The notes beneath the pieces were generated by a model. The model ran no database searches. It was not told the DNA's origin and was given only the letters and a program-made list of their open reading frames with translations. Position numbers and translations under genes: made by a program. DNA of 64,000 nt from Arabidopsis thaliana (taxonomy: Eukaryota > Streptophyta > Magnoliopsida > Brassicales > Brassicaceae). The stretch spans positions 6,751,151-6,815,150 of the forward strand of contig NC_003071.7 of assembly GCF_000001735.4 (NCBI RefSeq), read 5' to 3'. Positions 57,847 to 64,000 of the stretch are shown piece after piece (position 1 is the stretch's first letter; the number at the start of each line of letters is the position of its first letter).

Positions 57847-58793
57847 TAGCAGTGATTAATATGAGATATTTAGTTCATAATTTGAATGTTTATAGTATAA
57901 ATTTTGTTAATTTTTTATATAATTAAAAATGACAATATATGAATTTTAATAACCAAACATAATGTTGTCACCTCGATGTATACTAAATTGCAGGAAGATG
58001 ATACATATAAGTTGAAAACGATTGTGCGAATAATCTATAGAAAAGAAATATAAATTAGAAAAAAAAAGACAATGCTAACGTTTTGGTGTGGACAAGAAAG
58101 AAGACGTTGCGACTTGCGATGATGTTTGAACCTGCAGGTAGTTTGATTCATGTCTCTAGAATAACGCTAAAGAACACCTATGGCTCTGATAACATATTAT
58201 TAATATTTACATTTATTTTATTTAAAGTAGTCCATTCATAATTGCACACGACTAAATGCTACACAACTTGTCTTAGTTGTTTAATCAAGATATTTTTACC
58301 TTATGATATTTTGTGAAAAATGATACCTATAAAATCCCTAATGAGCACATCAACCTTTTTTACCTTATTATATTTTGTGAAAAATGATATCTATAAAATC
58401 CCTAATGACCACATCAACCTTGAATCTTCTCTAATAAACCTTTTTTCCAAACACGCACTAAACCAAAAATTAACATCTCAAGAGGAAACCATTTAAAAAA
58501 AAAACAGAGTTAGATTAAGATCAACAAATATAGTTGAAAAGAACATATGTTAAGCAACATTACCATAAATTCATAATTAGTAGTGATTAAAACTTAAGAA
58601 TACTAAAGTATGAATATGAAAATTGTTGTATTTTTTTGTAGTATGTAATATGCGGAAACTTGGATGTTATCCTATTCATTGAAATTCATATATGTATGTA
58701 GTTATCATTTTTTAAATATATTAAAAAATTAAAAAGTAATAATACTATAAACATTCAAATTATGAAATAAATATCTCATACTAATCACTGCTA
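57847..58793. mobile_element. Inverted-repeat element of about 950 bp
   Basis: The left arm begins TAGCAGTGATTAATATGAGA followed by TATTTAGTTCATAATTTGAA; the right arm is the inverse of TAGCAGTGATTAGTATGAGA followed by TATTTATTTCATAATTTGAA. Arms of about 55 bp are strong and weaker similarity extends to about 110 bp. No transposase. Probably a non-autonomous DNA transposon; no target duplication was confirmed. Confidence 0.55.
58293..58418 (+). repeat. 63-bp tandem repeat, two copies
   Basis: Units start at 58293 and 58356 (TTTTTACCTTATKATATTTT then GTGAAAAATGATAYCTATAA). They lie inside the 57847-58793 element. Confidence 0.9.
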
Positions 58794-59195
58794 ATTTTTT
58801 TTCCAATGTTTCTCTTTAGTATTTCTCTTTAGTATGGGAGTGACAAACTTAATATGAAATCTATCTCCCTACATGCAAAAATCGAATCTCTTTTATTATT
58901 AATGAAGTGTATGGTCGGTGTCAATAACTAATATGTCATATTTTTTACAGACTGTTCAGATATGATAAAAATAGTTTTTTTCCAACCAAATGGTTGGTCT
59001 TCTGAGTGTATTTGAAAACGACATTGAAGAATTAATATATTTTTTTTTAATTTTAGTTTTTTATAGTACAAATATTAAAACAAACAATCCTACCATATCA
59101 TAACATTTGTAAATAACATTTTAAGTTTTGTTTTGAGTTTTAATTAATTTTCTATGACAAAAAAATGAAGTCAATAGACTAAGTGAATCATATAG

Positions 59196-59203
59196 TATAA
59201 ATA
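59196..59203 (+). promoter_or_regulatory. Possible TATA box of NIR1
   Basis: TATAAATA, 206 bp before the NIR1 ATG. It is the best TATA match upstream. Use is unproven; if it sets the start, the nitrate element and an upstream ATG would be in the transcript. Confidence 0.3.
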
Positions 59204-59307
59204 AACACAATTTAAATAGTTTCAAATAAATTTAGAAAGAATAAAACAAATAGAAATCAGAAGGTGTCTGTTTCCTCCTCGCAACATACGATCAAAGAGA
59301 AACAACT

Positions 59308-59333
59308 TGACCCTTTACATTGCTCAAGAGCTC
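59308..59333 (+). promoter_or_regulatory. Nitrate-responsive element (NRE) of NIR1
   Basis: TGACCCTT (59308-59315), ten spacer bases, then AAGAG (59326-59330). This matches the published pseudo-palindromic NRE (TGACcCTT-N10-AAGag) of nitrite-reductase promoters, bound by NIN-like proteins (NLPs) to give nitrate induction. It lies about 70-95 bp before the start codon. Confidence 0.85.
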
Positions 59334-59401
59334 ATCTCTTCCCTCTACAAAAATGGCCGCACGTCTCCAACCTTCTCCCAACTCCTTCTTCCGCCATCAT
59401 C

Positions 59402-61516
59402 ATGACTTCTTTCTCTCTCACTTTCACATCTCCTCTCCTCCCTTCCTCCTCCACCAAACCCAAAAGATCCGTCCTTGTCGCCGCCGCTCAGACCACAGCT
59501 CCGGCCGAATCCACCGCCTCTGTTGACGCAGATCGTCTCGAGCCAAGAGTTGAGTTGAAAGATGGTTTTTTTATTCTCAAGGAGAAGTTTCGAAAAGGGA
59601 TCAATCCTCAGGAGAAGGTTAAGATCGAGAGAGAGCCCATGAAGTTGTTTATGGAGAATGGTATTGAAGAGCTTGCTAAGAAATCTATGGAAGAGCTTGA
59701 TAGTGAAAAGTCTTCTAAAGATGATATTGATGTTAGACTCAAGTGGCTTGGTCTCTTTCACCGTAGAAAGCATCAGTGTATGTTCCTCCTCTCTATCCTC
59801 TTCCATTGACTTGTGATTGAACTGTGTAAAGGTTTCGTCTTTAGTCTTATGTGTGCTTCTTTCAATGACTTGTGATTAAATTGGTGACCAGATTGTGTAA
59901 AGGTTTAGTCTTTACTCTTTATCTTTAGTACATTTTGATTTATGAGTGCTTGTTGTTGATTTTGTTGTTGTAGATGGGAAGTTTATGATGAGGTTGAAGT
60001 TACCAAATGGTGTGACTACAAGTGCACAGACTCGGTATTTAGCGAGTGTGATTAGGAAGTATGGTGAAGATGGGTGTGCTGATGTGACTACTAGACAGAA
60101 TTGGCAGATCCGTGGTGTTGTGTTGCCTGATGTGCCTGAGATCTTGAAAGGTCTTGCTTCTGTTGGTTTAACGAGTCTTCAAAGTGGTATGGATAACGTG
60201 AGGAACCCGGTTGGGAATCCTATAGCTGGGATTGATCCGGAGGAGATTGTTGACACGAGGCCTTACACGAATCTCCTTTCGCAGTTTATCACCGCTAATT
60301 CACAAGGAAACCCCGATTTCACCAACTTGTGAGTTCTCTTTTTAGATTGATGTTGTGTGTTGGTGAGTGAATGGTTATGCTAAGATGGGTTTTTGTTTGT
60401 TTGTTGTAGGCCAAGAAAGTGGAATGTGTGTGTGGTGGGGACTCATGATCTCTATGAGCATCCACATATCAATGATTTGGCCTACATGCCTGCTAATAAA
60501 GATGGACGGTTTGGATTCAATTTGCTTGTGGGAGGATTCTTTAGTCCCAAAAGATGTGAAGAAGCGATTCCTCTTGATGCTTGGGTCCCTGCTGATGACG
60601 TTCTTCCACTCTGCAAAGCTGTTCTAGAGGCTTACAGAGATCTTGGAACTCGAGGAAACCGACAGAAGACAAGAATGATGTGGCTTATCGACGAACTTGT
60701 AAGTACATGCTTCTTGCAATCTTAAATTCGGTATTGAAGTTCTTGGTTGTTGATTTGTCTGCATGAAATGTATAGGGTGTTGAAGGATTTAGAACTGAGG
60801 TAGAGAAGAGAATGCCAAATGGGAAACTCGAGAGAGGATCTTCAGAGGATCTTGTGAACAAACAGTGGGAGAGGAGAGACTATTTCGGAGTCAACCCTCA
60901 GAAACAAGAAGGTCTTAGCTTCGTGGGGCTTCACGTTCCGGTTGGTAGGCTACAAGCTGATGACATGGATGAGCTTGCTCGGTTAGCTGATACCTACGGG
61001 TCAGGTGAGCTAAGACTCACAGTAGAGCAAAACATCATCATCCCAAATGTAGAAACCTCGAAAACCGAAGCTTTGCTTCAAGAGCCGTTTCTCAAGAACC
61101 GTTTCTCCCCTGAACCATCTATCCTAATGAAAGGCTTAGTTGCTTGTACCGGTAGCCAGTTCTGCGGACAAGCGATAATCGAGACTAAGCTAAGAGCTTT
61201 AAAAGTGACAGAAGAAGTAGAGAGACTTGTATCTGTGCCAAGACCGATAAGGATGCATTGGACAGGATGTCCCAACACTTGCGGACAAGTCCAAGTAGCA
61301 GATATCGGATTCATGGGATGCTTAACACGAGGCGAGGAAGGAAAGCCAGTCGAGGGTGCTGACGTGTACGTCGGGGGACGAATAGGAAGTGACTCGCATA
61401 TCGGAGAGATCTATAAGAAAGGTGTTCGTGTCACGGAGTTGGTTCCATTGGTGGCTGAGATTCTGATCAAAGAATTTGGTGCTGTGCCTAGAGAAAGAGA
61501 AGAGAATGAAGATTGA
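59402..61516 (+). CDS. NIR1: Ferredoxin-nitrite reductase, plastid
   Basis: Reduces nitrite to ammonium with six electrons from ferredoxin in the chloroplast stroma, the second step of nitrate assimilation. Exons 59402-59777, 59974-60328, 60410-60698 and 60776-61516 give 586 residues, the known length for Arabidopsis NIR1 (AT2G15620). An N-terminal Ser/Thr-rich transit peptide (about 1-25) is followed by two ferredoxin-like half domains and the siroheme/4Fe-4S cysteines C464, C470 (CTGSQFC) and C505, C509 (CPNTC). The ATG at 59402 starts the transit peptide; the longer in-frame opening upstream starts only with GTG. The promoter carries an NRE. An ATG at 59353 in another frame overlaps the start. 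Confidence 0.97.
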
Positions 61517-61888
61517 TTCAAAAGCTATTGGATTCTTAATAAGTCAAGAGACCTATGAATGGTTCTCTCTCTGGTTTCAGACTTTGATACTTGATACTTG
61601 TATTTGTATTGTGCCCATAATTTTGGGTTTTGTAGCTCTCTCCTTTGTTGTAACCTGTAACTTTGTCCTTGGTTGTTTTGTAATATCTTGTTTTTTAGTA
61701 ATAGTAGTATAATCTGATTTTTTGTCATATATTGTCTTGATTTCTCTGTGATATTTATAAGAAATAAACATTTGTTTCTTTTTACCTCCAATATTTTTGT
61801 TTTTGATATATCAAAAGTTAAGGGAATAGATTTTAATTAATAAAATATATTGATAATATTCTTAAAAGATTATTAATAAATTAAATTG
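61517..61888. other. NIR1 3' region
   Basis: 3' untranslated region with T-rich polyadenylation context (AATAAAC near 61764), then AT-rich sequence. Confidence 0.5.
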
Positions 61889-62600
61889 TTTTTTTTTTAA
61901 CGTCAATTTCATTAATTTTTAAGAAAGAGTACATGGTAAATAAAGCCCAACAACACAATTATAAAGTCCAACTACAAACCCAATAGAAAGATTACAACTT
62001 GAGATTAAACTAGGTTTAGAAGGGACACGTGTTTAATTATCTGTTCTTGCGCATGTTGGATGAGAAAAGATGCCGATATGACTCATCACCGCCATCTTGA
62101 GTTGAACCGTCGATCGAAATTACCTAGTCCGTCGTTGAAATTTGAACCATCATAATTATTAAACTCTGGAACACGCGACATAGCAAGAGGGCAGATCAGT
62201 TGCAAAACACACTCTCCTGAACTGTTCTACGCCGGCCACCAAAGCTCCACTCAACACAATTCACGATCTTAAAGAGGCACCTTCATCGTTACCAGATTAT
62301 GGTGCCAACATGGGAATGAAGGCTTTATTCTTTTCTTACTCAGAATTGAGCAACGAATGGTCTACAAGATTCTGAATTAGACACTCAGCTTCTAAGATTT
62401 AAGATATGCAAAAGGTGGATCAAAACTATACAAATTAAAAAAAAAAGCCATAAAGGCTAACAGAAGCTCGCACTTAGGCGAGAAAACAAAAACCGGACAA
62501 AGCCAAAGACAAAAAATCCGACACAACATCACCTGGAATTAAAAGAGAAGAGCTTTCTCTTTCTCAAAGATTTTAGTGTGAGAAGAGGTTGTCTATTGTG
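61889..62600 (-). mobile_element. Candidate retroposon, minus strand
   Basis: A T run at about 61889-61898 followed by AACGTCAATTTCATTAATTT looks like the 3' end of a polyadenylated retroposon read on the minus strand. The body is less AT-rich than its surroundings and has no long frame. The 5' limit is vague and no target-site duplication was found, so this is tentative. Confidence 0.35.
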
Positions 62601-63045
62601 TAAGTGTGGTTAAGTAATGGTTGTTATTTAACGACAGGGTCGTCGAATAAACAACGTGTTTTAGGGTTTTAGGGTTAGTGTTCAATCGATTTGGGGATTT
62701 TGTGAGGTTGAGCAAACGACGTCGTTTCTCTAATAAACGATCTCATGAACGTCTAAGTGACATCGTCTAATCGTTCCGTTTAGTCAGTTAACGTCGTGGC
62801 TAATTTGGCTTCGTCAACGAAAGTTTGAGAATTTATTCGAAGAACAAATTGTTGATGATTTAAATCAACACATACAAAGTTTATGCTTTAAATCACGGCA
62901 AATGGCAAAGTCATTATTTAAATGACATTTTTCCCATTTTTGTTTTTAGTAAACTAATTTTCCAGAAAAACACTGAATTTAATTTCGGTTTTGTAAATTC
63001 AATTAATTTGCGCCAAAAATCGGAATGAACCAAACTAATAACATT
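62601..63045. other. Intergenic before the minisatellite
   Basis: Contains the dispersed ATTTAAATGACATTTTTCCC word (62918) also seen near 39.6 kb. No gene. Confidence 0.4.
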
Positions 63046-63340
63046 AAACCGAAATGCCGAATCCCAATTTCAACCGTAAACTGTATCATCACTCATAAAC
63101 CGAAATGCCCAATCCAATTTAAACCGTAAATTATATCATCACTCAAAAACCGAACTGCCCAATGCCAACTTAAACCGTAAATTGTATCAGATACTCATAA
63201 ACCGTAAATTATATATCATCACTCATAAACCGAAATGCCAAATCTAATTTAAACCGTAAATTGTATCAGATTTCATAAACCGAAATGCCAAATCCAATTT
63301 AAACCGTAAATTGTAGTATCAGACACTCATAAACCGCGTA
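63046..63340 (+). repeat. 50-bp minisatellite before the PPR gene
   Basis: About six units of roughly 50 bp, starting at 63046, 63097, 63147, (partial about 63198), 63227 and 63277, with AAACCGAAATGCC, AATTTAAACCGTAAATTGTA and TCATCACTCAT. It ends 30 bp before the PPR start codon, so it fills the proximal promoter and leader. Confidence 0.9.
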
Positions 63341-63370
63341 AACCTCTCTTCAATTCATCTTTCCTGAGCC

Positions 63371-64000
63371 ATGAGACGTTTCACAGTCCCCTGTATCTTA
63401 CGCCACCGAATCTCAATTCTTTCCGGCGCCGGCTATTCTCCTGCCGCCGCTCGTCTTTCCTCTTTAGCACAAACATCAACTCCCGAGTCAGTATTACCGC
63501 CGATAACTTCTGAAATTTTGCTCGAGTCGATAAGATCTTCTCAGTGGCATATCGTCGAACACGTTGCAGACAAACTCACACCTTCGCTTGTATCTACAAC
63601 TCTACTCAGCCTCGTCAAGACTCCTAATTTAGCCTTCAATTTCGTCAACCACATCGACCTTTATCGCCTGGACTTTCAAACACAGTGTCTAGCCATCGCT
63701 GTCATCTCCAAGCTCTCTTCTCCAAAACCCGTTACTCAGTTACTGAAAGAAGTCGTTACTTCTCGTAAGAACTCAATAAGAAACCTTTTCGATGAATTAG
63801 TGCTTGCCCATGATCGATTAGAGACGAAAAGCACGATTCTTTTCGATCTCTTAGTCAGATGTTGTTGTCAATTGAGAATGGTTGATGAAGCCATAGAGTG
63901 CTTTTACTTGATGAAGGAGAAAGGTTTTTATCCCAAAACTGAAACTTGTAATCACATTTTGACTTTGTTATCAAGGTTGAATCGTATAGAGAACGCTTGG
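63371..64000 (+). CDS. Pentatricopeptide repeat protein, 5' part
   Basis: 210 codons open to the window edge, so the 3' end is missing. The N-terminus (MRRFTVPCILRHRISILSGAG) is Arg/Ser-rich and lacks acids, like a mitochondrial presequence. PPR-type helical repeats appear from about residue 155 (STILFDLLVRCCCQLRMVDE, then AIECFYLMKEKGFYPKTETC and NHILTLLSRLNRIENAW), the P-class pattern. Such proteins bind organellar RNA. By order this is the gene after NIR1, AT2G15630. No intron is visible, as usual for PPR genes. Confidence 0.9.
   Translation, partial: MRRFTVPCILRHRISILSGAGYSPAAARLSSLAQTSTPESVLPPITSEILLESIRSSQWHIVEHVADKLTPSLVSTTLLSLVKTPNLAFNFVNHIDLYRLDFQTQCLAIAVISKLSSPKPVTQLLKEVVTSRKNSIRNLFDELVLAHDRLETKSTILFDLLVRCCCQLRMVDEAIECFYLMKEKGFYPKTETCNHILTLLSRLNRIENAW

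Noticed and set aside
59264-59401. 46-residue N-terminal extension of NIR1
   Set aside because: It would begin with GTG; the normal transit peptide starts at the ATG at 59402.
63046-63340. Tandem array resembling a CRISPR
   Set aside because: Units are contiguous degenerate repeats without unique spacers, in a plant nuclear genome.
1-64000. tRNA genes
   Set aside because: No B-box/T-loop plus acceptor-stem combination was found by eye; GTTCAAATC-like words occur only within other features or alone.

Overview
The window is plant nuclear DNA, almost certainly Arabidopsis thaliana chromosome 2 or a very close relative. Genes have short GT-AG introns, intergenic DNA is AT-rich, and the order of recognisable genes (polygalacturonases, UGT73B5, UGT73B4, MBR1, a defensin-like LCR, an NYN/LOTUS protein, thioredoxin m3, a small RING protein, two DUF1685 genes, NIR1, a PPR gene) matches what I remember of the AT2G15450-AT2G15630 interval. 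Locus numbers are from memory, not from a search.

Layout. 1-5.5 kb: a recent tandem pair of GH28 polygalacturonase genes; the first is cut by the window edge and has a one-base deletion near its C-terminus. 6.3-7.05 kb: a terminal-inverted-repeat element. 7.2-12.3 kb: tandem stress-type glucosyltransferases UGT73B5 and UGT73B4, with conserved promoter boxes and a nearly identical 3' end that suggests gene conversion. 12.5-13.6 kb: an intron-bearing poly(A)-binding-protein pseudogene. 14.3-15.27 kb: a foldback element with arms of about 400 bp. 15.29-21.3 kb: an old LINE on the minus strand, frameshifted and with catalytic substitutions. 21.7-25.9 kb: MBR1, a RING-H2 E3 ligase. 26.55 kb: a U6-snRNA-like sequence. 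27.1 kb: an LCR/defensin-like gene. 27.7-34.4 kb: a young, nearly complete LINE with a perfect 16-bp target-site duplication. 34.7-35.8 kb: a short non-autonomous retroposon with a perfect 17-bp duplication.

36.4-36.7 kb: an unexplained coding-like fragment with one in-frame stop. 37.2-38.9 kb: the NYN/LOTUS gene (minus). 40.4-41.75 kb: thioredoxin m3 (minus). 42.6-46 kb: LINE remnants, hairpins and a Stowaway MITE. 46.5-47.7 kb: the small RING-H2 gene. 49.8 kb: a 49-bp minisatellite. 50.8-55.4 kb: two DUF1685 paralogues flanking a Helitron of about 1.1 kb and LINE fragments. 55.4-59.2 kb: AT-rich DNA with a LINE relic and an inverted-repeat element. 59.3-61.5 kb: NIR1, ferredoxin-nitrite reductase, with a recognisable nitrate-responsive element. 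61.9-62.6 kb: a candidate retroposon. 63.05-63.34 kb: a 50-bp minisatellite ending 30 bp before a PPR gene that runs off the right edge.

The genes do not form a pathway. The window alternates ordinary single-copy genes, three local gene-duplication pairs or relics, and transposon debris from at least four classes (LINE, retroposon, TIR/MITE, Helitron). I found no convincing undescribed molecular system. The best leads are the young LINE, the U6-like locus, the UGT conversion tract, the long foldback element, the coding-like fragment at 36.5 kb and the minisatellite abutting the PPR start.
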